From positions 62,001 to 126,000 of the forward strand of contig NZ_JACLCP010000006.1 of NCBI RefSeq assembly GCF_014243395.1: a stretch of 64,000 nucleotides of DNA, given 5' to 3'. This DNA comes from Winogradskyella flava (GTDB lineage: Bacteria; Bacteroidota; Bacteroidia; Flavobacteriales; Flavobacteriaceae). This document shows positions 17,241 to 25,970 of this stretch, piece by piece (position 1 is the first letter of the stretch; each line of letters opens with the position of its first letter). The position numbers and the translations under genes were made by a program. Below the pieces are notes generated by a model. It did not search any database. It was not told the DNA's origin and worked only from the letters and a program-made list of their open reading frames with translations.

Positions 17241-18888
17241 ACCAATCCTAACACCTTGGCAGCGTTTTCTAGGAATATTAAGATTAGAGAAAAAGGATTT
17301 AGTGCAAGTTATTTACTATGCGGTATTTTCTGGACTTATAAATCTTACATTGCCTTTAGGAATACAGGCCATTATAAATTTAATTCAGGGCGCACAGGTC
17401 AGTACTTCTTGGATAGTACTCGTGATTCTGGTAACACTTGGTGTAGCCTTTGTAGGTATACTTCAATTAATGCAAATGCGAATTATAGAAACCGTACAAC
17501 AGCGTATTTTTATGAGAGCATCTTTTGAATTTACCTATCGCTTTCCTAAAATTAAGATGGATGAATTGCGCAACTATTATCCACCAGAATTAGCCAACAG
17601 ATTTTTTGATGTGTTAACCGTTCAGAAAGGCTTAGCAAAGCTACTTATAGACGTTCCAGCCGCAGTTTTACAGATTGTATTCGCTTTGATTTTATTATCG
17701 TTTTATCATCCTTTTTTTATTGCTTTTGGCATTCTTTTAATCCTGCTCATCTATGTAGTATTTAAATTCACGATTCAAAGAGGTATGGATACGAGTTTAA
17801 AGGAGTCCAAGAGAAAGTATATGGTAGCTCATTGGATTCAGGAGGTGGCAAGAGCTATAACGAGTTTTAAAATTTCAGGTAGAACCTCATTGGCCCTTGA
17901 AAAAAATGACGCTCTTGTCGATGGTTACTTAGAAGCAAGAGAAAGTCATTTTAAAGTTTTAATCATCCAGTTTATTCAGATGGTTGGTTTTAAGGTCTTG
18001 GTCACTGCAGGCTTATTGCTCATAGGCGGTCTCTTGGTATTGAATCAAGAAATGAATATTGGTCAGTTTGTTGCTGCAGAAATCATAATTCTTTTGGTAA
18101 TCGCCTCGGTAGAAAAATTAATTCTTGGTTTAGAATCATTTTACGATGTGTTAACCTCTTTGGAAAAAATGGGTCAAGTGGTTGACAAAAAATTGGAGCC
18201 ACAAGAAGGAATCAAGGTAGAAGATGCAGAAAATTTAAAGATTGAATTAGATGGTATTACTTACGACGTGCCAGATAGAGAGGTTCCAATCTTGAATAAT
18301 GTCTCTATGACCATACATCCTGCGAGTCGTATTTTGGTACAAGGTCCTAGCGGATCAGGGAAATCAAGTTTGCTCAGAATCATTTCAGGAATTATTCAGC
18401 CAACAAAAGGTAGAATTTTCGTTAATGATGAATCTCTTCAGAATTTACACCTAAACAATTATAGATCATGTCTGGGCTTATCCTTGGCAGAGGAAACACC
18501 TTTCGAGGGAAGTATTAGGGATAATCTAACATTAACTAGTGATCGAGTTACCAACGAAGATATTAATAGGGTTGTCGAAATGGTTGGTCTAAGAGCATAT
18601 CTTAAAGAGACCGAGAGAGGACTAGAAACAGTTATTTATCCAGAAGGTAGGCAAATGTCTTTCACTGTTGCTAAGAAAATAATTTTGGCTAGAGCTATAT
18701 TAAAGAAACCAAAAGTACTGGTTCTCGAGGAGCCTCTAGAGCATTTTGAGGCTACGGAAGCAAAACGAATTATCAAGGCATTGACCGCACCGGAAAATCC
18801 ATGGGCATTAATTGTAGCAAGTTTCAATAAAGATTGGATTAATGAATGTACTGATGTGATCAATCTAAACTATGGTGAAATTATCTAA
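17227..18888 (+). CDS. ABC exporter-like protein with degenerate ATPase domain
   Basis: The 553-residue protein is built like a half-transporter: a transmembrane domain (about residues 25-310) fused to a nucleotide-binding domain (about 335-553). Walker A is intact, GPSGSGKS at 373-380. The remaining ATPase motifs are eroded: the LSGGQ signature is replaced by MSFTVAKKI from residue 477, Walker B reads VLEEPLEHFE (Asp to Glu at 501), the H-loop His is Ser532 (IVASFNKD), and the Q-loop region reads LGLSLAEETPFEG without a clear Gln. There is no peptidase C39 domain. Between a TetR gene and HlyD/TolC genes, it should be the inner-membrane part of a tripartite exporter, either weakly active or paired with another ATPase. 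Confidence 0.85.
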   Translation: MNQDKPILTPWQRFLGILRLEKKDLVQVIYYAVFSGLINLTLPLGIQAIINLIQGAQVSTSWIVLVILVTLGVAFVGILQLMQMRIIETVQQRIFMRASFEFTYRFPKIKMDELRNYYPPELANRFFDVLTVQKGLAKLLIDVPAAVLQIVFALILLSFYHPFFIAFGILLILLIYVVFKFTIQRGMDTSLKESKRKYMVAHWIQEVARAITSFKISGRTSLALEKNDALVDGYLEARESHFKVLIIQFIQMVGFKVLVTAGLLLIGGLLVLNQEMNIGQFVAAEIIILLVIASVEKLILGLESFYDVLTSLEKMGQVVDKKLEPQEGIKVEDAENLKIELDGITYDVPDREVPILNNVSMTIHPASRILVQGPSGSGKSSLLRIISGIIQPTKGRIFVNDESLQNLHLNNYRSCLGLSLAEETPFEGSIRDNLTLTSDRVTNEDINRVVEMVGLRAYLKETERGLETVIYPEGRQMSFTVAKKIILARAILKKPKVLVLEEPLEHFEATEAKRIIKALTAPENPWALIVASFNKDWINECTDVINLNYGEII

Positions 18889-18900
18889 ACTCGAATTACT

Positions 18901-20256
18901 ATGTTGAATATATCCAATAATCCTTTGAATAAGAAAGTTGATTTATCTACGTATAACTCGGGTAAGCGCGTTTTCGATAAATCATACTATAAATACTTTA
19001 ATCGTTTTCTCGGTGCATTCGCGATTGTAGGAATCATCATATTGTTCTTGCCGTGGACACAGAATATTACGGGTAGAGGCCAGGTAACAACTTTAACTCC
19101 CGATCAGCGACCACAAACGATTCAGTCACAAATTCCTGGACGAATTGAAAAATGGTATGTAAGAGAAGGGGATAAGGTTAAAAAAGGTGACACTATCATG
19201 CAAATCTCTGAGGTAAAAAGTGAATACTTTGATCCTAACTTAGTGGAACGAACTGGACAACAAAGGGATGCTAAAGCCTTTTCTGTGAAATCCTATGAGC
19301 AGAAAGTCAAGGCTACGGATGTAAGAATAGGTGCCTTACAAAATGAAAGAAGTCTTAAACTGGAGATGGCAAAGAACAAGCTTTTGCAATCGCGCTTAAG
19401 GGTACAGTCAGATAGTATAGATCTTCAAGCGGCTGAGACTAATCTTAAAATTGCGCAGACCAAGTACAATCGTGCGGATACCTTATATAAAGAAGGCTTT
19501 GCAGCCTTAAAAAATGTGGAAGATGCTCGTGTAAAACTACAAGAGACACAAGCAAAGCGTATTTCTCAAGAGGCTAAATTATTGGCAAGTAGAAACGAAG
19601 TCATAAATGCGCAAGTCGAAATTTCTAGAATTAAGGCGGAGTATTCTGACAAAGTATCTAAAGCGCAGAGTGATAAATTCTCAGCGCAATCGAGTCAGTT
19701 TAATTCTGAGGCAGAGGTTCAAAAATTAGAGAATCAGTATTCAAATTATAAAATTAGAAATAGTCTGTTGTATATCACTGCGCCTTATGATGGTTTTATA
19801 AATAAAGCATTACGAGGTGGTGTAGGTGTTACATTTAAGGAAGGCGAGGAACTTGTTGGACTTATACCAGCAGAGGTTGATTTAGCCGTTGAAACCTTTG
19901 TAGAGCCCATAGATTTACCGTTAATTCACAAAGGAGAGAAAGTGCGTGTACAATTTGACGGCTGGCCTGCAATTGTGTTTAGTGGTTGGCCTAACGTGTC
20001 GTACGGAACCTATGGAGGAGAAGTAGTTGCCGTAGAGCGCTTTATAAGTGATAATGGTAAGTTTAGGGTTTTGCTTAAACCAGATCCAGACGATCACCCT
20101 TGGCCAAAGGACGTTAGAGCAGGTTCGGGAGCATTTACTATGGCATTGCTGGACGACGTGCCAATTTGGTTTGAACTTTGGCGACAGTTAAACGGTTTCC
20201 CACCAAATTATTACCAACCGCAAGATGGAGGCTCCGCTAAAATATCTAAGAAATAA
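18901..20256 (+). CDS. HlyD-type periplasmic adaptor (membrane fusion protein)
   Basis: The 451 residues contain one membrane anchor at about 38-56 (AFAIVGIIILFLPW). A split biotinyl-lipoyl domain follows (QIPGRIEKWYVREGDKVKKGD, about 94-114, and ITAPYDGFINKAL), flanking a long coiled-coil hairpin of about 190 residues rich in Lys, Glu and Gln. A beta-barrel segment (DLPLIHKGEKVRVQFDGWP) comes next. It links the ABC protein to the TolC-type channel. The gene begins 12 bases after the ABC gene. Confidence 0.92.
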   Translation: MLNISNNPLNKKVDLSTYNSGKRVFDKSYYKYFNRFLGAFAIVGIIILFLPWTQNITGRGQVTTLTPDQRPQTIQSQIPGRIEKWYVREGDKVKKGDTIMQISEVKSEYFDPNLVERTGQQRDAKAFSVKSYEQKVKATDVRIGALQNERSLKLEMAKNKLLQSRLRVQSDSIDLQAAETNLKIAQTKYNRADTLYKEGFAALKNVEDARVKLQETQAKRISQEAKLLASRNEVINAQVEISRIKAEYSDKVSKAQSDKFSAQSSQFNSEAEVQKLENQYSNYKIRNSLLYITAPYDGFINKALRGGVGVTFKEGEELVGLIPAEVDLAVETFVEPIDLPLIHKGEKVRVQFDGWPAIVFSGWPNVSYGTYGGEVVAVERFISDNGKFRVLLKPDPDDHPWPKDVRAGSGAFTMALLDDVPIWFELWRQLNGFPPNYYQPQDGGSAKISKK

Positions 20257-20260
20257 AAGC

Positions 20261-21664
20261 ATGAAGTATTTAATTACGTTACTTGCTGTTTTTATAAGTG
20301 CATCAAGCTTTGGTCAGACGGATAGTATTTCTGAAGTGCTGCGATTTGATGAGTATTTGGGTTATGTGAAGAAGTTTCATCCTATCGTCAAGCAAGCAGA
20401 ATTGGTGATTGACGAAAGCCAGGCCAAGTTAATGAAATCTCGTGGCGCTTTTGATCCAAAGTTTGAAGTGGATTACGACCGCAAGAAGTTTAAAGGCACT
20501 GAATATTTCGATCAGTTAAATGGTATGTTTAAAATTCCTACCTGGTTTGGTGTGGAGCTAAAAGCGACGTTTGAGGAGAATACAGGTGATTTCTTAAATC
20601 CTGAAGCATTCGTTCCTGAGGACGGTCTATATTCTGCAGGTGTAAAAGTACCCGTCGCTCAAGGTTTATTGATTAATGATCGTATGGCATCCTTAAAACA
20701 AGCCAAATTATTTAGGGAACAAGCTAAGGCAGACCGTGATATTTTTGTCAATAATATTTTGTTTGAAGCCTCTATGTCCTATTTTAAATGGTTGCAGGCT
20801 TATAATGAACTGAAGTTATTCGAAAACTTTTTGGTCAATGCCGAACTTCGATTTAGAGGAATAGAGCGTGGTGCTGAGGTTGGAGAACGTGCAGACATCG
20901 ATGTGGTTGAAGCACGTATTGCCATAAATCAACGAAAGTTGAGTTTAGAGCAGTCAAAAGTGAAGCTGATGAAAGCAGCACTCGAACTTTCCACTTTTTT
21001 ATGGCTAGACAATAATATTCCTGTGGAGTTGCAGCCTAATGTTGTGCCAGACGTTAATTCGGATCCTATTGTGGATGCAACCTTTAATCTTAACCAATTA
21101 CAGAACGATGAACTCATTGTTGAGGCCCATCCAAAAATGATTTCTCTCGATTACAAGCTTCAAAGTTTGGAAGTTGATACACGATTAAAAGCCAATAAGC
21201 TATTGCCAAAAGTAGATGTGGAGTATAATTTTTTAACAGAGACACCTGAAGTAGCCAGGACGTTGAATACCGCAGAATACAAAGGTGGTCTAAATATTAG
21301 TTTTCCTTTGTTTCTAAGAAAAGAACGTGGTGATTTAAGATTGGCAAAGCTTAAAATGCAAGACACGGAGTTTGAAATTGATGCCACAAGGGTAAACCTA
21401 CAGAATAAGATTAACGCTTTACGACAGGAGCTCGATTCTTATGTCACTCAGAACGACTTAGTAGCACAAATGGTAACGGATTATTCACGTATGCTAGAAG
21501 CAGAAGAGCGTAAATTTTTCTTAGGAGAGAGTTCATTGTTTTTGGTGAACTCGCGAGAAGCAAAACTAATAGACGGACAAATAAAGGCTATTGAAGTGCA
21601 ATACAAGTTCTTTAGTACCAAGGCAAAGTTATTTAATAGTTTAGCCGTTAACCCGGATTTGTAA
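20261..21664 (+). CDS. TolC-type outer membrane efflux protein
   Basis: I start at the ATG at 20261, which gives the signal peptide MKYLITLLAVFISASSFGQ. The frame is open further upstream into the HlyD gene. The 467-residue protein carries two copies of the long helical OEP repeat (about 30-230 and 265-465), with the typical SPR-like beta segments GGLNISFPLFLRKERGDLRLA and VPVAQGLLINDRM. Its start lies 4 bases after the HlyD stop. It forms the outer-membrane exit of the exporter encoded upstream. Confidence 0.92.
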   Translation: MKYLITLLAVFISASSFGQTDSISEVLRFDEYLGYVKKFHPIVKQAELVIDESQAKLMKSRGAFDPKFEVDYDRKKFKGTEYFDQLNGMFKIPTWFGVELKATFEENTGDFLNPEAFVPEDGLYSAGVKVPVAQGLLINDRMASLKQAKLFREQAKADRDIFVNNILFEASMSYFKWLQAYNELKLFENFLVNAELRFRGIERGAEVGERADIDVVEARIAINQRKLSLEQSKVKLMKAALELSTFLWLDNNIPVELQPNVVPDVNSDPIVDATFNLNQLQNDELIVEAHPKMISLDYKLQSLEVDTRLKANKLLPKVDVEYNFLTETPEVARTLNTAEYKGGLNISFPLFLRKERGDLRLAKLKMQDTEFEIDATRVNLQNKINALRQELDSYVTQNDLVAQMVTDYSRMLEAEERKFFLGESSLFLVNSREAKLIDGQIKAIEVQYKFFSTKAKLFNSLAVNPDL

Positions 21665-21771
21665 GCCCCTTTTAGTTTCCCCAAAATGGAATAATTAAAT
21701 GTAAATCCTCATTACTCAAATCAAGAAGTTATTTTTCTTTTTTCAATTTCGGTTTCGAGTTCAAGTTCTAT

Positions 21772-21779
21772 TATATTTG
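21772..21779 (+). promoter_or_regulatory. -7 box abutting the mpl start codon
   Basis: TATATTTG fits TAnnTTTG and ends only 4 bases before the ATG at 21784. If used, transcription would begin at or next to the start codon, giving a leaderless or nearly leaderless mRNA. Confidence 0.5.
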
Positions 21780-21783
21780 TTAC

Positions 21784-23136
21784 ATGAACGTACATTTTAT
21801 AGCTATTGGTGGTGCAGCAATGCACAATCTCGCCCTGGCACTTCATAATAAAGGCTATACTGTCACAGGAAGTGACGATACTATTTTTGATCCATCAAAA
21901 TCAAGATTAGAAGCTAAAGGGCTATTGCCAGAAACTTTTGGTTGGTTTCCTGAAAAGGTTTCATCAAATTTAGATGCCATTGTTTTGGGTATGCATGCCA
22001 AAGTGGACAATCCTGAATTGTTGAAAGCCCAAGAATTGGGTTTGAAAATCTACAGCTATCCTGAATTTTTGTATGAGCAAGCCAAGGATAAAACGCGAGT
22101 AGTTATTGGTGGAAGTCACGGAAAAACGACGATAACCTCAATGATTTTGCACGTGATGCACTATCATGATCGAGATGTTGATTATATGGTTGGAGCGCAG
22201 TTAGAAGGCTTTGACGTCATGGTTAAACTAACAGAAGACAATGACTTTATGGTCTTGGAAGGCGATGAATATTTGAGCTCACCAATAGATAGACGACCAA
22301 AATTTCATTTATACAAACCAAATATTGCTTTGTTGAGTGGTATTGCATGGGATCATATAAATGTGTTTCCAACTTATGAGAATTATGTGGAGCAGTTTAG
22401 CATTTTTGTCGATTCTATTGTTACTGGAGGAAGCATTAATTACAATGAAGAAGATACAGAGGTAAAACTAGTAGTTGAAGCCTCAGAAAATCAGATTAGA
22501 AAGCTTCCGTACCAGACACCAGCATATACTGTTGAAAATGGTGAAACGCTTTTAGAAACCCCTGAAGGTCCAATGCCAATCGAGGTGTTTGGTGCACATA
22601 ATTTGAACAATTTAGCTGGTGCCAAATGGATTTGCCAACATATGGGTATTGATGAAGATGATTTCTATGAAGCCATCTCAACCTTTAAGGGAGCGAGTAA
22701 ACGACTAGAAAAAATTGCCGAAAACTCTAAATGTGTCGCTTATAAGGATTTTGCCCACTCACCAAGTAAGGTAGAAGCCACAACTAAAGCCGTTAAAGAA
22801 CAATACAAGGACAGAACTCTAGTCGCTTGTTTGGAATTACATACGTATAGTAGCTTAAATGCTGAATTCTTAAAAGAGTACAAAGGCGCTTTAGATGCTG
22901 CTGATGTGGCTGTCGTGTTTTACTCACCACATGCTGTGGAGATTAAAAAACTTGAGGAAGTTACTCATGAACAAATTGCCAATGCTTTTGAACGTGATGA
23001 TTTAGTTATCTATACTAATCCAGATGATTTTAAAGACTTTTTGTTCTCTCAAAAATTTGATGATAAATCCTTGCTCTTAATGAGCTCAGGGAATTATGGC
23101 GGTTTGGATTTTGATGATGTAAAAAATTTATTCTAG
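21784..23136 (+). CDS. mpl: Mpl-type murein tripeptide ligase
   Basis: Mpl joins recycled L-Ala-gamma-D-Glu-meso-DAP to UDP-MurNAc in peptidoglycan recycling. The 450 residues begin with the MurC/Mpl Rossmann segment IAIGGAAMHNLALALHNKG, in which the GTAM-type motif is AAMHNLA. The ATP-binding loop is GGSHGKTT at about 109-116. Other features are EGDEYLSSPIDRRPKF, a typical Mpl rather than MurC motif, and the DFAHSPSKV segment. Its length matches Mpl. It is monocistronic by appearance: a dispersed repeat follows the stop. Confidence 0.93.
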   Translation: MNVHFIAIGGAAMHNLALALHNKGYTVTGSDDTIFDPSKSRLEAKGLLPETFGWFPEKVSSNLDAIVLGMHAKVDNPELLKAQELGLKIYSYPEFLYEQAKDKTRVVIGGSHGKTTITSMILHVMHYHDRDVDYMVGAQLEGFDVMVKLTEDNDFMVLEGDEYLSSPIDRRPKFHLYKPNIALLSGIAWDHINVFPTYENYVEQFSIFVDSIVTGGSINYNEEDTEVKLVVEASENQIRKLPYQTPAYTVENGETLLETPEGPMPIEVFGAHNLNNLAGAKWICQHMGIDEDDFYEAISTFKGASKRLEKIAENSKCVAYKDFAHSPSKVEATTKAVKEQYKDRTLVACLELHTYSSLNAEFLKEYKGALDAADVAVVFYSPHAVEIKKLEEVTHEQIANAFERDDLVIYTNPDDFKDFLFSQKFDDKSLLLMSSGNYGGLDFDDVKNLF

Positions 23137-23141
23137 AGTTT

Positions 23142-23216
23142 GTCATCCTGAACTGTCACACTGAGATTGTCTTTGCTGAGTCTGTCGAAGTATCGAAGTG
23201 TTGTTTTCAGGATCTC
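23142..23216. repeat. flavobacterial dispersed repeat (ATCCTGAA...TTCAGGAT type)
   Basis: An outer inverted repeat, ATCCTGAA (23145-23152) and TTCAGGAT (23206-23213), encloses CTGAG and TCTGTCGAAGTATCGAAG units. The words CCTGAAC, GCTGAGTCTGTCGAAG and TTTCAGGATCTC are ones I associate with a palindromic intergenic repeat common in flavobacterial genomes. It lies just after mpl and may act as its transcript end. Confidence 0.6.
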
Positions 23217-23278
23217 AAAATTTCATAGTCGTAACAAATAGTTAGTTATTAAGACTTACATATTAATAGCTATTATCT

Positions 23279-24697
23279 ATGAAGTTCAATCGTGTTTTTT
23301 ATGATTCAAGATTTAATATCAAATCAGTTTCTAAAAAGAGAATTATCCTATCCATTAGTATTGGATTAGCTTCTGCAATTTTTATTTATAGCTTCTTCAC
23401 TTTGTTTAGGGAATATTTCAGAATGATGAATTTGGATTTTGAAAATAGACCAATAGTTATTTCTGACGTTAACAGAAATTTCCATAATCTCTTCTTTGCT
23501 GCTATTTCTTTAATCTTTGGTAATTCTATTGCTATAGGTTTGTTGATAAGTAGCCCACAATCTGCACTTTCAAAGAGGAATATAAAACGAGGACGAATAA
23601 TAAATGATCAAGTTTTTTTGGCATTTAATTTTATCTATTGGTTTGGTAAAATCTGGGTCTTTCTGGGTGTATTTTCCTTTCTCACTATTGGGTTTGACTA
23701 TATTGAAAACCTTATGATTCCTGCTATTTTATTAGTTGTGGTTTTGTATCTAGAATCCTGGAAAACTTTAATTCAAGTTCTTAAAAGGAACCGATGGAAA
23801 ATTCAGATGATGCATTTTGGAACTCTTACCATCTTAACATTCGGTTTAAGTCAGCTAAATGTATTTGATTATAAATCTTTTGATGAAAATATGTTAGTCA
23901 AAAAGCCTACTATTAATGTTCCCAAAAGTGTATTCCATGATGAATTATATAAAAAACGTTATTATGACAAACCAGTTTTTAAAATAGATTTTAATCATAA
24001 AGGTCAAGTAGGGCTTTTTAATGAACAATATGATAGGATAGAATTACATGATGTTTATTATTATATTCAAGATTGGCATGATGAAATTCCAAGGGAATAT
24101 GAGTATAAATCTGTTCCTAGACTAAGGGCTAATAAAAGTATACCAATAAAATATGTCAAAGAGTTTGAATTTAGTCTTTACAATTCTGGTAAATTTCAAA
24201 TTATCTATGAAGTCGCCAATAACGAAGAATTAACAAATCAATTTTATAATAATCAAATAAAATATTCCATTTCACCATCATTACATGAAGCCTTTCCTAG
24301 AGAACCTCACGAACCACCAAGGCCGCCATATTTTGATTATATAAATGAACTCAATTCTTCCGATACAATCTTTGTGAATGTGGGTGAGACTGTAGTGTTT
24401 GATAATAGAATTGTAAAACCTAATGACTTAGTCACAGAATTCCAGAGACATATTGATTCACTAACAGTATTTGAGTATGTTTATAAAGATGATACCACAT
24501 ATCAAGATTATATCAATGTACTTTCCGCTCATAGCGAATCAGTTCTTAAGTTAAAGAAAAGGAATTCTAAAATTGATTATGATCAAATGATTAATGAAAT
24601 TTATAATAATCAATTCAGCAGTAATGAAAAACATCGAGCAGAACTAAGGCGACTTGATGAGAAATTTCAAATTATAATAACCGAACGATTTGAATAA
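23279..24697 (+). CDS. Unrecognised membrane protein with ExbD-like C-terminal domain
   Basis: I do not recognise this 472-residue protein as a whole. Five predicted membrane segments occupy about residues 20-210 (IILSISIGLASAIFIYSFF, LFFAAISLIFGNSIAIGLLI, IWVFLGVFSFLTIGF, LMIPAILLVVVLYL, FGTLTILTFGLSQL). A hydrophilic domain of about 260 residues follows. Its part DTIFVNVGETVVFDNRIV, then a helix and TVFEYVYKDDTTYQDYINVL, has the strand-helix-strand rhythm of ExbD/TolR periplasmic domains. The region is A/T-rich. The gene is isolated between mpl and a convergent amidase gene. Function unknown. Confidence 0.6.
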   Translation: MKFNRVFYDSRFNIKSVSKKRIILSISIGLASAIFIYSFFTLFREYFRMMNLDFENRPIVISDVNRNFHNLFFAAISLIFGNSIAIGLLISSPQSALSKRNIKRGRIINDQVFLAFNFIYWFGKIWVFLGVFSFLTIGFDYIENLMIPAILLVVVLYLESWKTLIQVLKRNRWKIQMMHFGTLTILTFGLSQLNVFDYKSFDENMLVKKPTINVPKSVFHDELYKKRYYDKPVFKIDFNHKGQVGLFNEQYDRIELHDVYYYIQDWHDEIPREYEYKSVPRLRANKSIPIKYVKEFEFSLYNSGKFQIIYEVANNEELTNQFYNNQIKYSISPSLHEAFPREPHEPPRPPYFDYINELNSSDTIFVNVGETVVFDNRIVKPNDLVTEFQRHIDSLTVFEYVYKDDTTYQDYINVLSAHSESVLKLKKRNSKIDYDQMINEIYNNQFSSNEKHRAELRRLDEKFQIIITERFE

Positions 24698-24706
24698 GCA
24701 AAAGCA

Positions 24707-24729
24707 ATCATAATAGCTTAAATTATGAT
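24707..24729. terminator. possible bidirectional terminator hairpin
   Basis: ATCATAAT (24707-24714) pairs with ATTATGAT (24722-24729) around a 7-base loop, between two convergent genes. The U-tract is poor in both directions, so this is a weak call. Confidence 0.4.
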
Positions 24730-24733
24730 GAGG

Positions 24734-25780
24734 TTAATCCTTATGACTTTCATAATCCGCTAAAAGCCCCTTATGAATCCAATTCGCTAAAGCTTCCCTG
24801 TTTTCATAATTTAATATACGTTTTTGATCTTTTTTATTTCTAATATTTCCTAGTTCTATATACACCACAGGTGGCATGGTATTCTTAATTAAATACAAAC
24901 TACTTCTAGTGCTCACGGTACCAGAATAGATCCGATTGGGTTGATGCTTTGCATATTTTTGTTTAAATGTCTTATGAATATGCTCTGCTAAGCGTTTTCC
25001 ATTGTCGCTGTTTTTATGATGGTAAAAGAAAACATCTATATTTTTCCCAACACTTCTGCTATCTACATGAGTTACTATAAGCCTTTGATAAGCAGCAGCA
25101 CCTTTATGTTTTAAGTATAAATTATTAACAGTATTGGTGCGTTGTTGTAATCGCAATTTTTGATTTCTTGGAATCGTATTGTTGGGATAGCACACTTCAT
25201 CATAATCGACTTCTAAAACACGCTCATCTCTTATACCGTCGTTTTTATCTTTTACAATGATGTAGACTGTAGCGCCTTTGGCGATTAGTTTTCTTGCGAG
25301 TCGTAATGTAACGTCGTAGGCATATTCATCTTCAGAAATTAATTTAGAATCGTATGTTGTTGTTGCTCCTGGATCTGGACCACCATGACCAGAGATTAAG
25401 TAATATACAGCATTTTTAAGTGTATCATTTTCAACAATAACATTGCTATAATCTTTTCCAAATAAAGACATTTCTTTTATTATGGGCTTAAGGGAAGCAC
25501 TAGAAACACTATCTAATTTAGTTACTTCTACAATAGATATAGAATCCTTCTGTATAGTTGGTAGATCATAAGCTTTCCCTAGAATTAATGTATTATCTGC
25601 CGTCAGTTTTGTTTTATTGAGTTTTATAAACTCATCAACATAGGAGAGGTCAATATTATTATCTCTTAAAAGGGAATAAATACCATCTCCAGACTTAGCA
25701 ATCACAGTTTTGGGAGCAGATTGACCTGTAACTGCATTGATGGAAAGTAATATAAAAAAGGTGAAGTAATATTTTAACAT
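24734..25780 (-). CDS. Secreted N-acetylmuramoyl-L-alanine amidase (Amidase_3) with LysM-like domain
   Basis: The amidase cleaves the amide bond between MurNAc and the peptide stem. The 348 residues begin with a signal peptide (MLKYYFTFFILLSINAVTGQ), then a LysM-like segment at about 26-75 (AKSGDGIYSLLRDNNI, LILGKAYDLP). The Amidase_3 domain spans about 125-340. The zinc ligands appear intact: His132 in SGHGGPDPGA, Glu150 in SEDEY and His238 in VTHVDSRS. The catalytic Glu309 is in YIELGNIRN. The His-containing motif is divergent from the usual S.HAN. It probably acts in cell division or wall turnover. Confidence 0.85.
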   Translation of the reverse strand: MLKYYFTFFILLSINAVTGQSAPKTVIAKSGDGIYSLLRDNNIDLSYVDEFIKLNKTKLTADNTLILGKAYDLPTIQKDSISIVEVTKLDSVSSASLKPIIKEMSLFGKDYSNVIVENDTLKNAVYYLISGHGGPDPGATTTYDSKLISEDEYAYDVTLRLARKLIAKGATVYIIVKDKNDGIRDERVLEVDYDEVCYPNNTIPRNQKLRLQQRTNTVNNLYLKHKGAAAYQRLIVTHVDSRSVGKNIDVFFYHHKNSDNGKRLAEHIHKTFKQKYAKHQPNRIYSGTVSTRSSLYLIKNTMPPVVYIELGNIRNKKDQKRILNYENREALANWIHKGLLADYESHKD

Positions 25781-25970
25781 GTTATTTTTGAAGTTAATAA
25801 AAGTTCTAGAATACTAGGGCTTAATAACTGCTTTATAGGTTGATTTATTGTGTGTTGGAAATCGTATATAATTATACAAAGAGGAAAAGCAACCTATGCA
25901 AGTCACTTAATGTTTTGAATGAGTTCTGGGAATTAGTAGGTCAAATAGTAAATTTTTAATTACTAATCCT

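Noticed and set aside
23142-23216. The post-mpl repeat as a tRNA or CRISPR unit
   Set aside because: No cloverleaf and no regular repeat-spacer pattern are present.
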